Assembly (NCBI RefSeq): GCF_036711975.1
Contig: NC_091966.1
Location: 14,577,501-14,641,500 of the forward strand
DNA from: Onthophagus taurus
Taxonomy: Eukaryota > Arthropoda > Insecta > Coleoptera > Scarabaeidae
DNA: 64,000 nt
Direction: 5' to 3'
In this document: positions 48,225 to 60,669 of the stretch, piece after piece
How positions within the stretch are numbered: position 1 is the stretch's first letter
How the letters are laid out: the number at the start of each line of letters is the position of its first letter
Translations under genes and position numbers: made by a program
The notes under the pieces: model-generated
Told to the model about the DNA's origin: nothing
The model's input: the letters and a program-made list of their open reading frames with translations, nothing else
The model's database searches: none

Positions 48225-51200
48225 ATGAATATTTATATATGGATGTTAACAATAGGGGTGGTTTGTGCCTCCCAGGTAAGATACGACAACTTCAAAGTTC
48301 ATAGAGTATTCCCAAAAAGTGAAGATGATGTAGAAGCTTTAACAAAATTGCAAGAAAATCCATCTTACGATTTTTGGACCGATGGAGTTGGATTAAACTA
48401 TACCGTTGATATTATGGTACCACCCCATTTGGAATTTAACTTCAAAGATTTTTTATGTTTAAAAAACTTAAAATCGGAAGTTTACATTGAAAACGTACAA
48501 AATCTTATTGACAAAGAAAGGCCCTCCAATAAAAGAGCTGACGGACCAAGATCTATGGGATGGTTAGAATATTACGAATTAGATGAGGTAACCCATTACT
48601 TATAACCGTAAATTTTAATAGATGTTAATAATACGTTTTATTCTTAGATTTATGATTGGTTAGATCAATTAGCAGTCGATCATTCTGATGTTGTAAAAGT
48701 TTTAACTCCAGGTACCTCTTATGAAGATCGCGATATTAAAGGACTTCATATTTCATACTCTGCAAATAATGAGGATAACACTATTTATATCGAAGGTGGA
48801 ATTCATGCTCGTGAATGGTACTATAAAAGACTTTATGAAGAGAAATAAAGCTAAATCTAGAAACTCCAGTATACGTATTGGATGCCATCTTCAAAAACAA
48901 GTTTAAAAGTGACAAAATTGGTGATAATTGACTATTTATATTCTCATGGTTTATAATTATTTTGATTTTTCTAAATCTGATATCCATATTAAATCGACTC
49001 TTCTGTAATACTAACGGAAATATTTTTGCTATCGGTAATGTATTGTGAAGATGGCTGACTATTTCATATCTATGCACGACAATAAGCACTACTTATTGTC
49101 ATTGTTGGCCCATTGAATGTTGGCTCGATAAGACAGCAAAATATTCTGGAAGGTTCTGGGACGTTCCTCGATAATCCCTCAGGTATAAATATCTTTTACC
49201 AACAGTTTGGTAAAAAGTGATTTTACGTCGAAGTTAACAAATCAAGGGATATACTTCCAATTATTACATAAAATGCGTTAAATCGTTATCATATAGTTTG
49301 TGTTTTCTGTAAAGAGTGGCAGTAATTTTGCAAGCTGAAATGTAAGTAAGTTCGTGCGTTCTTATATATAATTTCTTCTTTGACGCTAAGGTTGGAACTA
49401 TGAAGTTTTTTATCAATTACTACTGGTAAACCATCAGTTTTCTTTATAAGTCTCTGAGGTTCTATGTTCAACCTTAGTGTTTTATAGCAAAACGATGTAG
49501 TATATGTTAACTCAGTTTGGATGGATATGATATTAATTGCAACACCGCAACCGACCTCGTCTTAATCAAACTAAAACCTATATTTTATGTTCTGTATTCA
49601 GCCAAAATAACTTTCGAATAAGATTTCGCAATACATGATAACTTAGTTTTGGATGGATATGGTATTAAGTATAACGCCTTGGTAGCAAGCGACCTCTGCT
49701 TAATCGAGTATATGATTTGTGAAATCATTTTATCAGCCAGCGTCCAATAATCAAGATCACCATGGAGAAAGAAAGAGATCACCAAGTACAATGCCTTGAT
49801 GTATGTGACCAAGACCAATAATGAAGAACTGAAATATGGAGTGCATCGGAAGGAAACGTCGTGTGTGTTTCCATAAGTATCTACAAGCATTATCATACCG
49901 TCACCCACAACAACAGATGGGTATAATTCGTACTCTTTGCCAAAGAGTCAGTTGACTGCGACGGAAAAAATTGAAGAATCAAGAACGATTTCTAAACAAC
50001 ATACTTCAGAGATATGGTAATTTATGGAAAAACATTCAACGCATCAACAACCAGAAGAATAACAACAGATAACGGATGTGGTATGTAGGCGGTTAGATAT
50101 GGACCTTAGATGTAACGTAATGCATTCAGCAAAGAACAAGCTTCCTCCATTAAAATAGCGGGACGTACCTGTCGCACAACTATAAGGAGAAAAACCGCTG
50201 ACAGGCAACTACTATTATTATCAATCAAGATCAACATCAACAGAGAGAATGGTATGAGCATTGGACTCTATGAAGGATTTTCTCACTCCACATCGAACGC
50301 TGTAATTAGCCCATAGCAATACTCTCTACCACAGTAATAGTATAGTTCATCGCCCAACTTACAATCAACTTGTTCACTTTAGAACTTGTTTCTGAGAAAG
50401 ATGACATACGGAACGTCAAGCCCGAACAATACCCGAAATAGCTCGTTTTAGTTTTATTTCTAATAACACCGGCCGTGAAAGTCTACGAATTTGTAACTTT
50501 ATGACAACAATTTAATCAATATTTATTTTAGGATTTCATCGGCTGTAGTTACTTATATAATTAATGAAATAATTACCAGTGAAGATCCAGAAGTTCGTAG
50601 AGTAGTTGAACAATATGATTGGTACATTTTCCCTTTGTACAATCCGGATGGTTTTCATTACACCAAAACCACCAATCGTATGTGGCGTAAAACCAGAGTA
50701 CCTTATGATAATTGTTATGGTGCTGATCCTAATCGAAATTTCGATTATCGTTGGAATACCCGAAATGGTGCTAGTAATAACCCATGTTCTGAAACATACG
50801 CAGGACCTTATCCTAATTCAGAACGGGAAATAGCCACCATGTCAGAATTTGTTGATAAAATCCATGACAGATTGGTTGCTTATTTTTCTATTCATTCTTA
50901 TGGACAATTATTGTTGTTACCATTTGGACATACAAAAGATCATTTAGGAAATTATAATGAATTAGTAAGTATAATAATTTTCGCAAACACAATCGTTCAA
51001 ATGCCATAATATCGCCTTTAGTAAACTATTATTTTTTTTTATTATTAGAAAGAAGTTGGCACAATTGGAATGGAGAAATTAAAAACATACTACGGAACTG
51101 AATATCGAGTGGGAAATACCGCTGAGATTTTATGTATGCAACACGAATTATTTCTGCATAGATTTATTAAAATTAAATATTTATTATAGATGTTGCTACT

Positions 51201-51374
51201 GGAACTTCGACTGATTGGGTGAAAGCAACATACGGAACGAGAATCAGTTACACTTATGAACTTCGAGATACAGGATCATATGGATTCATTTTACCACCAG
51301 ATCAAGTTCTTCCTAGTGGTATTGAAACGTTCGGTTCTCTTGTTACTATTCTGGATGAATTTGCAAAGCGATAA
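48225..51374 (+). CDS. zinc carboxypeptidase A-like 4 (M14A), with a 1.7-kb intron
   Basis: Coding exons 48225-48587, 48648-48817, 50532-50964, 51049-51133, 51190-51374 give 411 residues. Hydrophobic leader MNIYIWMLTIGVVCAS, pro-domain slightly longer than its sisters (SNKRADGPRS), catalytic residues complete: GGIHAREW, MWRKTR, DPNRNF, IHSYGQ (Ser to Gly after the conserved Tyr198) and YELRD. Shares with CP3 the fused third exon, Thr at position 255 and T253. One extra residue sits in TRNGAS. Intron 2 is 1714 bp against about 50 bp in the sisters, so something inserted there. Donor and acceptor remain consensus, so splicing is plausible. AATAAA at 51443-51448. Confidence 0.94.
48818..50531 (+). 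other. CP4 intron 2, expanded by unidentified insertion
   Basis: The corresponding introns in CP1-CP3 are 52-57 bp. Here 1714 bp separate GAATG|GTACTA from TTTTAG|GATTTC. I recognise no transposase or RT. Near 49143-49157 a heat-shock-element-like array (ATTCTGGAAGGTTCT) is followed 25 bp later by GGTATAAATA, an arrangement often seen in LTR promoters. A short repeated phrase (AACTCAGTTTGGATGGATATGATATTAA and a near copy, about 49510 and 49633) shows internal duplication. Confidence 0.65.
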
Positions 51375-54300
51375 ACGTTATTATTGTTTACTTAAAACTG
51401 TTCTGAAAATATATCAGTTGAATTCATTAGTTTTTAATACGAAATAAATGTAAAAAATTGCTTTTAATAAAAAAAAATCACTGTTAGAGTTTATTTCAGC
51501 GGACATTATTAGATAAAATATCAGTAATTCATTGATTACTAAGGCGTCAATCCACAAAATTAACGCTATATATGATGCATGGGACAACAGCTATAAAGAG
51601 TATTCTTTCATTGCAGTGGAAGAATATTTTGTTAGTGGTTTTTTATATTATTGATAAAGTAGTGTCTTCTCTAGATGTTATTCTCGTATACAGATACCAA
51701 TATTCGAATCGTCCTGAGTTGTGTTCTTGTACTGAGTTGAGGTCTTTTTCCTGCGCTTTTTTTTCAATTCGTTGCGTCTCCCGATATTATCCTCTCCCAT
51801 ATTTCTGAATGCAGGATAATCAGTCTCAATCCATTGGCGATTTTGGTTATAAGCAGCGTTTTTATCAGAAAGTTTTTGATTATGTAATAAAGCTATAGTA
51901 TGTATTCTATTTCAAATAACAAATTTGTAATCGACTACCGGCAGATTGGAAATAGTGGTCATCTTGGAAGTATTTTAGGTCGAAAGACAACTTCTTGCAA
52001 TATAAATTTCAAAGAGGTAGTATACTAGAAGTATTACTTCTTTGAAGTAATTTTTTTATATAAAACTTCTTTTAATAACTCTTTGAATGTGTAGGCAACC
52101 AATCTCGCACTGAATCGTCTGGTTATTAACTTTTATTATCGGGTCTTGTATATATATAAGGAACGTTTTTAAAGCAATGACTGATATTAAAAAAAAACAC
52201 AATGTTACATTTCAAATATTTTATTGTTATGCCAAATCGCTTGATGCTAAATTTCACGTGTAGGGAGGGACGTCGAATTAAACCAATCAATTGCTGCAAT
52301 TAGATCTAGAGTTTGTATGAACATACGATTTTTAAGCATCTATCTTGAGCACAATTTCTGAAACTTAACGTTCTGTCACAATGTTTTAGAGAACTGACTT
52401 TAAACTTTTTGGAAAATGCGAAGACAACACTGATATATCAGTATACTATAGTCTATAGTCTATAAATCGTTGCGAATACTTTCTTTTGTGATCACATTTT
52501 CATAACCTCCGCAAAACTGTCGAATCGTCATTCGATTGCTCAATATTGTTTAAATGTTTGCTGGCGTAATATTCTCCGCGTTCAAGAAACGAATAAGAAC
52601 AATAAGAAAACCCAAAACAACTTTCTCTTACAGCTGCTCCATCTGGTTTCCAAGTGAGAGAAGAAATTAATCGGAGGTGTTCAAAATCGCTACTTCAACA
52701 GCAGTCTCCTCCTGATTTCCTCTACAGATTTTTGGGAGGTTTTCGAACCATCTTCTCATTTCAGTAGATCAATACATTTTAGTCTGAAGCTATGATTTTT
52801 TTTAGACGGGAATCTTCCCTGGACGAGATAATCTCTTCGCGCTTTCTGTTATGTCGTGCTTTTTATTACTTTAGGTTGCCAGCAAACATGATATCTCACA
52901 GATGGTGAGATGTAAGTATCTCATATTATTTCTGAATCAGCGCAAGTATCCAGGGTATATAGAGTGTCCTTTGTGAAGAAAAAATTGAACACAGTCTCTC
53001 CATTTGCAACTTCTTTTAGTAGACAAGGGGAGAGATTTAACTTCGACCTCTCGTTAACGTTCTGATACTTAGAAAGTGTTAAGCAGCTATGGAATAATTT
53101 CGATAGGTGTTGCCCTTCAAATTGCAGGAAAGACTGACATAATTCCATCTGCTCCTGGAATTTTAAACGATATAAAAGTTATAATGGCTCATCGTATTCT
53201 TCCTTCCTCGAAGATAAAGTTGGCTGATGATTACTTAATAGAGATATTAGACTACGAACCTAACTAGTCCTGTATTGCTAGGAATGGCACATCCCATGTT
53301 CCAAATACATATTCCATTTTTAAATCACTCGTCTAAGAAAGTTCTGTTCAGTCCGAGACATTTCTTTAGGTATGGTTTTTTGTGGTAATGGATTGTTAAC
53401 CCATTGAAGCAGTGCACGCTACTATCAAAGAAATTATATGAGGTAAAATAAACAACCATCTGATGAACCTATTTTCATCAGATGGCTTGAACAGTTTGTC
53501 CAATATAAGATAGCCGAAGAAGTGGTGTTAATACGAATGATTGCGGAAAAGTTTTCAATGGGTTGTGGATAAGAATTTGACAATAAATGTCTACTAGGAG
53601 CTATCCGTTTGACCCTCATGTTATTCCTGATAAGGCTTTTGCTTCTTTACCTGTATACCACATAACACATAAGATACAGTACAAGAGGGGAAGACTCATC
53701 TTCTGATTTCAGTGAATCTGAAAATAAAAAAGGTTAAATCTACCGACATTTTCTGATACCTACCGATTTTTACCGTTGATTCTAAAAACATTCAGCTGAC
53801 TTAGGTTGGCAACGCTGGCTCTGGTCAACATCAGAACTGAACCATCTAAGGAACATCCATTTTTATACGATATATGTAAGCTATCAAAACTGAGAAATAT
53901 ATATTACTCAAAGGTGCATGGACTACCTGTCTTTAAGATGAATTCAATTGTTTAAAAAAAAGAGCTGATGTCTTAACACACATTATATTATTAAAGTGTG
54001 TCTTACCTGAACTACACATTTTAAAAATGTAGAGGATACGATGCATTCCAGAATCTTCATTTTAAACCCATCGTATTCAGGAAACCTCAATAGTCAAGAA
54101 AAATTCAATACTACTAAGAACACATTTCACCTTTCGTTTGCTTCTTCACATGTGTTACCTTGTATCCTGAAATTTTTGTTGTTGTATAAGCTCATGTAAT
54201 AGTTTGACTGGATGTTACAAACACCTTGTTCATTGACAGTAAAGAAGTGAATCAAGATAAGCAAAAGTAACTAATAAACTATATGGCAAAGCAGACTTTT

Positions 54301-56814
54301 TGGATCAGAAAATGTGCAATTCTGACTATGAGAGATAACCACAAAGCTAGAAAAAGGTATGCTACAAATTTCACCTGAAACCTGTTGTCAACACTTTTTT
54401 TACTTACTGCTTTAATACTTTATTATTTCTCTTGCAGTGATATTGATTTTTGTGGGTAAACAAACAAGTGTGGTCAAGCGTAAGGAATCCGTTGAAAGTT
54501 GAAGATAAACTGTAAAATTTTATAGTTAGAACAAAGCGACACGAACTTGTGCAAATGCGTGCATTTGGGCAAATATCATATCATTCGTAAATATAAAATA
54601 CTACTATATTATTTCGTTTAAGGCAAATAAAATTGTTTATGAGCTATACCACTTTTATTCCGAACTGAGAGGACACATATGTCTCAATAAAATATACTAA
54701 TATACAAGCTCTATATTCTCTACTTATAGGTACTTACTTCTGATGAAAATAAAATTCATTCCGTTCTAAAATTTTGATTTTGTCTTTATTTATATTTTGT
54801 CTTTTTGACACGGTCTGTATAATTATCTGTTGTAACACAACCTTACTCGTGCATATCGTGTTCAGGTATGTGTTAATAAGATGTTCAACTTCCATTCTGA
54901 TTCTCGTTTTTCCTTTCTCTTCCTTTTTTCGCTGCTTAAATAATAAAATCAACGCTCAGGGATATAATAGAAAAGTACACTCCAAAATTTTTATTATTGA
55001 TCTCTATGTTCCTTTTCTCATGTCGCTGGTTTTAATATCACGTCAAGTTACAAAATGCGCTGTCAACACCAACTCTCCGAGGTATAAGAGAAAAGTAGAC
55101 TTAGGAAGTTCAAAAGTCGATAATAGTCTCCGATTTTTTTCATACATTACAAACTGTTTTTAATTAAAATGTGTGTGGTAAAAATTATAAACTATTGGTT
55201 AAAAATGACTTTATACAAAGAAGTATTTTTAACTGGGGCATTGAAGGCATCAAAACATCAACTAAAACTTAGAAGTAGGAAGTAATGAAATGAATTTTAT
55301 GTTATCTGGGATTCTTGTAAAGTTTTAACGCATCGTTAAGTTTAGGTCATCTGAATTTTAAACAGCACCTATCTGACTATAAAATTTTTATGTTTTTAAG
55401 TTAATCTTACCGCATTTAACTTTATAAAAGATATTTAAAATATTGTTTTAATTAAAGGGCCAAGAAATGCTAATTAAATTATTGTGGTTAAGCTTTAATC
55501 GTTGGAGTGTATACCAACAAAGGCGCATTAAATTTGTTAAAGTATGTAGACAAGTCAAAGTTTCTGAAACTCGGAGGTAACTTGCGGTCAAGTTGGGTGG
55601 ACCCTCGTCACTTTACCGGATAGCCTTTTCATGCTGTTATCGTGTGTTCTCACGGTTACATCAATCAAACTGATCAAAAAGAATGGAGTGAAAAATAGAT
55701 CTACTTATCACACAGTATTATTTATTTTATTTTTTTATCGAAGAGACAGATAACGGAACGTTTGAGATAAACAATGGGTTTTTGGAAATGAATAGGGTGA
55801 CGGTGATTTTCAAGTGGGAAATGTCGAATGCGGGAATTTCCACCGCGCATACGTTAGGTGGTATATATTCTCGATTGGATCAATTGGTGCCAATTTAAAG
55901 TCCTCCATCATTGGCAATGTGGGTCCAATTCAGAGCTCCATACGCGGTCGCACGTATGTCCTATTTCGCCATATGTGGGGTGCATTGCACTTTCCTATCA
56001 TCCGAGATGCCTATCACGTCCCCTTCAGTAAAACTAATCCGTCTTCGGCGTCGTCTAGTGACTTTCCGGAGAGCTCAACTATGCGGAAAATGCCCAGAAT
56101 CCTCGATGTAGTAGCATTCAGTGTTTACCAGGCCATACTGCTGTCGTGATACAAAGACCCGGTGAGAAACCGAGAAAAACGAAAGCTTCGGGCGAATTGT
56201 TTACTAGCAAGAGTGAAATTTTCCGCTTGACACTCGGAATTGCAAACTTCTTGCATTTAAGTCTTACTCATTCTGACGCTACTGTTCCTAGATATAGAGT
56301 AATATAGGAATGGAGTTTCGTCGTCTTGTTTATCTCGTGACAGTTCCTTCTCGGCTTTTCTTAATGAGGTTAATGCGGATAACTTGTTAAGTTTGGATAT
56401 ATTTTCTTTAAGAAGATTCCATATTAAACAAAGTAGAAATGTTGCGCTTTTCTAATTAATTCGAATGATTTAATCTCTTTTTTTATAATGTTATACTGTT
56501 ACGTGTCTTGTTTATATACCCTAGAGGCACGCTGTTATGACATCCCCGAGGTTTCTAATTGCTTTACGGTCGATTCTCGCATCCATGTATTGCGACAAAT
56601 GCAATTAGTACCCAACTGGTTAAGAGAAACATCCATCTCTATTTATCTTTACATTGTTTACTATAAAGGGAACAGTCTAAAAATAGATTATTTTTTTTAG
56701 ATTTACTAGTACTTATTATAGTAGTAACAACTAAAAGTTTTGGGTTCTAGAAATTTTAAATTTTTATTTACTAGGTAGAAATATATAATAAAATTCATAT
56801 AAATCTAGAATTGA
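51375..56814. other. 5.4 kb without recognisable gene
   Basis: After the CP4 poly(A) signal I find no coding region I can support. Open frames at 52921-53148 (minus), 53076-53267, 54774-55163 and 55814-56149 lack known motifs. The last lies in a less AT-rich stretch (about 55760-56240) that may be old transposon coding sequence. Near 53750-53830 the minus strand carries AGCGTTGCCAACC and ATCGGTAG words shared with the small element at 19584. Confidence 0.5.
53456..53485. repeat. 11-bp perfect hairpin
   Basis: CCATCTGATGA (53456-53466) and its exact reverse complement (53475-53485) around an 8-nt loop. Function unknown; possibly the centre of a small foldback element. Confidence 0.55.
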
Positions 56815-57013
56815 AGACCGCTTGCGCACTTTCCGTCGTGGAGCTTTCCCGAACTCGCTTTCGAGCTTTAAAGCTTTCAGTGATTGTCGAAGCGGCGTAC
56901 AACTGCAAGCGTTCAGTGTAAGCTTCCGCTAAGTTCAACACGTGCTCATCGAATCTGAAGAAAACAAACCGAATCGGTTATCTTAATTTCATTTTAAATA
57001 ATTGTTATAAAAG
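56815..57013 (+). promoter_or_regulatory. CpG-rich patch: candidate promoter and non-coding first exon
   Basis: In a strongly AT-rich neighbourhood, about 170 bp (56820-56990) hold many CpG dinucleotides (for example CCGTCGTGG, CGAAGCGGCGTAC). TCAGT initiator-like words occur at 56877 and 56914. The segment ends in AAAAG followed by a consensus donor GTAAGAA at 57014. This is what a TATA-less promoter with a 5' UTR exon on the plus strand would look like; its coding exons would lie beyond the window. No transcript evidence is available. Confidence 0.4.
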
Positions 57014-59089
57014 GTAAGAAAACTTTATTGTTTTTATTTAATACGTTAAACACTATAGTTTAGGTAACACTGTAGATATACGAAAAATTTAATTATGTGT
57101 TCGACACGAAAATTGAATTTTGATTTTAATTAACCGATAAGTTTTATCGAACCGTTATTTATTATACGTATGTGGTTAAATGTTACAGGTTTCAGTATTA
57201 TAATTGAAATATGATATAAAATCCAATTTGTTTCTTTTAAATAATAATATTAAAATATGGTAATAATTAAACGGTGAATTTAGTCCATTTTATAATTTTC
57301 GTTTAGGTTAAAAAAGTTTTTTTAAACTTTTTACTTAAAACGCCTTGAATAATTTTAATGAAACGAATTATACGAATACTTTTTAAACTCTTAACGTTCA
57401 AATTAACATTCCATTTTCGCTCAAAAACAAGTGTTTTATCATTAAACTGTAAACAAACTTATTTTCTTTTTAGATTTTTATAATTTTAAAATTTATGCTA
57501 TTTATAAACTGTTTATTAACATTATGAATGAGTGCGTGAATATTTTATTTACTATATAATTATGATCACGTTTGAAAACGTGTGGTGAAAATGTGTTCGT
57601 GCTATTTATTTTCATTTATTAATTTATGAGGTTTTACCTCGAACCTATTATAAGTATGCGTACATCATTTCTTCTTTCAATAACAATTCTATGTATGGAA
57701 TTCCAAAATATTATGATCTACAAAATAACGTATTTCGAATTTAGTTTTATTTTATTTACCATTTTGCGTTTGTTGTTTGAATATGATGTGCGTATTGATT
57801 TCAATTTTAATATTCTAAAAAGAAAGATGTTTCTTAGGCATTCGAATACAAAGGGAAAAGAGGGTTCCGGTTTGGAATGTTCTCTTCTTGGTAGAATTTA
57901 TATCACTCAGGAAATATTTCGAATTTTCGACTCGATGATCTTTTCTTTTCATAATATTGCTATAAAATATTTTTAAAATTGTTGATTATAAGAGTTCATC
58001 AAATTGTATCATGTTTGATTCTACTTTATCTCATAAATCTTAAAAGTTTTTATGCAAATAAAGTTACGGAAAAACAAAAACAATAAGTTTTTGTTTATTC
58101 CTGCATTTCCATAACTTTCAGATAAATTTGTAAGATTCTAGAAACGCAGTTGAGAAACTTGTTATTTATAAAAACTTATTAAGTTTATTCCAACACTTAA
58201 GTTTTCAGCATCTATCAGCATATATTTGATCTTCATTTCCCTCATCCTTGCTTTTTTAAGTCATAGAAAATTGAAGTTTGCCATTCCGAGGCCTTAGAAT
58301 TGGTTTACGGGTTGTACTCTAACACCCAAAATTTGCTCCCTATCATGACATGCTCCATAAACAAAATCATTTAGAATCGATACTAAAATGACAAACAACG
58401 TTCCTGTCTTGGTTTTTGTATCACATATAGAGTGATGCCGATATCAACAGGATAAAGATAAGTCACGGAAATGTCTGTTGTGTTACTTCCATCGCGATAT
58501 TCCTCGTTATAAATTAGTGTAAAAACCAAGGCGGTCTAAGAACTAACTTAAGTACTATATTTAATAATCTTTAATTTGTCAACAGAGACTTGACTGTGGT
58601 TCTACATATATTGGTGGATTTTTTTTGTAAGTGTTCGCTGTGTACAGGTGTGGCTGGGTCAATGATACACTTAATAATCTGTTGAGGTGTAGTTCATGTT
58701 TGTAATGATTATACGGCTTATATTCTTTTATCAATCAGCTTTCCGCGATCATTTAGATGTTCACAAATAACAAATGTTTAATTTGCGCATTGTATAATTC
58801 GCGAATCAATAGTAGTACTAGATCTCTTTACATTGTTTATGCTTGTCCCTTTAAATAAACGATCTGACGTGAGTTTCTTCAGCGCATGTTGACTATGTAT
58901 GAGTACAAAATTGGGTTTGTCAAAGCTTGCAATATTCAGATCTATACTGTGCATGGGCTTTAAATGTTCATGAGAGATTTCTACTGGTTAGGTACAAAAG
59001 TATTGTTAATACGTGGAAAAGAATCTTGGTCTTTACAATATAGTAAATGTGGAAATCCTGGGAATCGACCATACAAGGGAATTAAAACA
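57014..59089. other. no gene recognised; possible long first intron
   Basis: AT-rich. The 116-codon frame at 57626-57976 is rich in Phe, Ile and Leu from base composition and has no domain. If the CpG patch is a real first exon, this stretch is its intron. Confidence 0.4.
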
Positions 59090-59158
59090 AATTAGTCCTT
59101 TTTTCCTTTAACCGAGCTTTCGGAATAATTTTATTCCTTCGTCAGGGCAAAACTAATT
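59090..59158 (-). ncRNA. hammerhead-ribozyme-like motif of a Penelope-like element
   Basis: On the minus strand: CTGACGA (core C-U-G-A-N-G-A), a 5-bp stem GGAAT/ATTCC with an AAAATT loop, then GAAA, then a 3-bp stem with a three-base loop ending in TTA, which would be the N-U-H cleavage site. The outer arms AATTAGT and ACTAATT pair as stem I. Hammerheads with a very short stem III are known from terminal regions of Penelope-like elements. Departures: an extra A between CTGACGA and stem II, and a poorly paired base of stem I. It lies about 400 bp downstream of the GIY-YIG end of the Penelope remnant and on the same strand. Confidence 0.4.
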
Positions 59159-59553
59159 AATTATAAGAAAACAAAGGCTAAGACGCATAAAGCATAAAAA
59201 GCCAAATATATAATGAAAGCCTGGATACTCAGTTTAACACTTCAATACTCAAAAATATGATAGTACACAATTACATTATTAAAGTTACAAAAATTAAGCA
59301 CAAAGTAACGTTAAACTACAATTTAATATTATAAAGTTCGGCACGAACCACATTAAAAGTTGAAAAAACCAGATTTACATGTAAGAACCAAAGGAACAAG
59401 GAAGAGAAAAAAACGACCTTTATTTCAGAAAAATAATAAAAGGTGGCGTCGAAAATATGAAACATTACAATTCCAAAATTTTTATAACAAAAACAATAAA
59501 ATGAATTGTATCTAAAACTGTAACCAAATAAGTTAAAAAGTTAAGAAAAAAAA

Positions 59554-60660
59554 CTAATAAAAACAACAACTAGAGTTATCTTTGGAGTTGTTACTAGAAG
59601 ACCAATTATTAGTAACTAGGAAGACATATACAGAACTTAAATTTTCAGTATCCATTCTAAAATTCACCGATCCAACTTCCCTATTAATATAAACCATTTC
59701 TAGAAAGATGCTCTTATTGTAATTCAATTCCTTTTCAAGGATAGAGATATTGTCAAAATCAAACTGATGCCCTTCCTTAACGTGATGCGCAAGTAAAGCA
59801 CTCTTTCTTTCTTCGCGTGCTTGACAATCTCTCTTATGCTGGTTGATACGGCTAAATAAGTATTGAGAAGTAGTTCCTATATATGATCCATCGCAATTGC
59901 TACATGGGATCTTATGCATAGATGACATTTGACTTGGATAACAACAGTACAGGTTCTTTAGTTCTTGAAAATAGAGAGGAAAGAGGTAAAAAATTGGTGT
60001 TAGAAAACCTCAGAGTTTCAGAGGATAGTACAGAATTCAGTTATTTAGTGAGATCGGGTAGGTAAGAAATTTTTATATATTTAGTGATCCTAGTTGGGTT
60101 AACAGTATGTTGTGGCGCTGTCATGTCAATAATATTAATCTTACTACTGTTGTGGTTAAGGATACCACCCAAAAGACGAGGTGGAAAGCCATTATTAATG
60201 AAAATGCTAAACAACCTTTTTTTATTACCTTCCCAAAAAAACAGGGTTGGAAATTAATATAATTCTATCCCGCATGGCGACAATAGTATTAATCTTTTGA
60301 TTGATAGGATGATTGGAATAAAAATTTATGAATCTCTCCGAGTATGTGGATTTAGTGTACCAATCCAAGATAATGGTCTGGTCATTATTTCTAATAACCT
60401 TCGTATCTAGAAAAGGTACCTATGAGTTAACCTCGGTCTCAACAGTAAATTGTAAATGTGGATCAAAACCATTAAATACGTCAAGAACAATATCATCTAC
60501 ATACTTACAGATGAAGGCAAAAGTAAACTTGAGTAAAGGAACGCACTCATCCAAAAGATGATCCATAACCATAGTAGCTAAAATGGGGCTGAGAGGACTC
60601 CCCATTGGAGTACCAAATTTCTGGCTGTAATTCTTTTTATCACAAATGTATGGTCGATTC
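59554..60660 (-). mobile_element. Penelope-like retroelement fragment (RT and GIY-YIG endonuclease)
   Basis: Minus strand, read from 60660 down. RT: GTPMGSPLSPILATMVMDHL after a frame change, then FICKYVDDIV (catalytic Y-V-D-D, about 60500), LQFTVETE, FLDTKVIRNND-like text, a DWYTKSTYSERFINFYSNHP segment (60340-60280) typical of the Penelope RT thumb. Endonuclease: KIPCSNCDGSYIGTTSQYLF at about 59917-59858, the GIY-YIG-type block with the preceding Cys motif, and ...RINQHKRDC..., HHVKEGHQFDFDN, YNKSIFLEMVYINRE, NFRMDTENLSSVY. Several frameshifts show it is inactive. The 5' half of the element is missing. Confidence 0.85.
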
Positions 60661-60669
60661 CCAGGATTT

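Noticed and set aside
55814-56149. 111-codon open frame in a less AT-rich stretch
   Set aside because: An overlapping frame shows a few Cys residues reminiscent of Gag knuckles, but spacing does not fit and I could not name a family.
57626-57976. 116-codon open frame, plus strand
   Set aside because: Composition-driven (Phe/Ile/Leu), no domain, no splice context.
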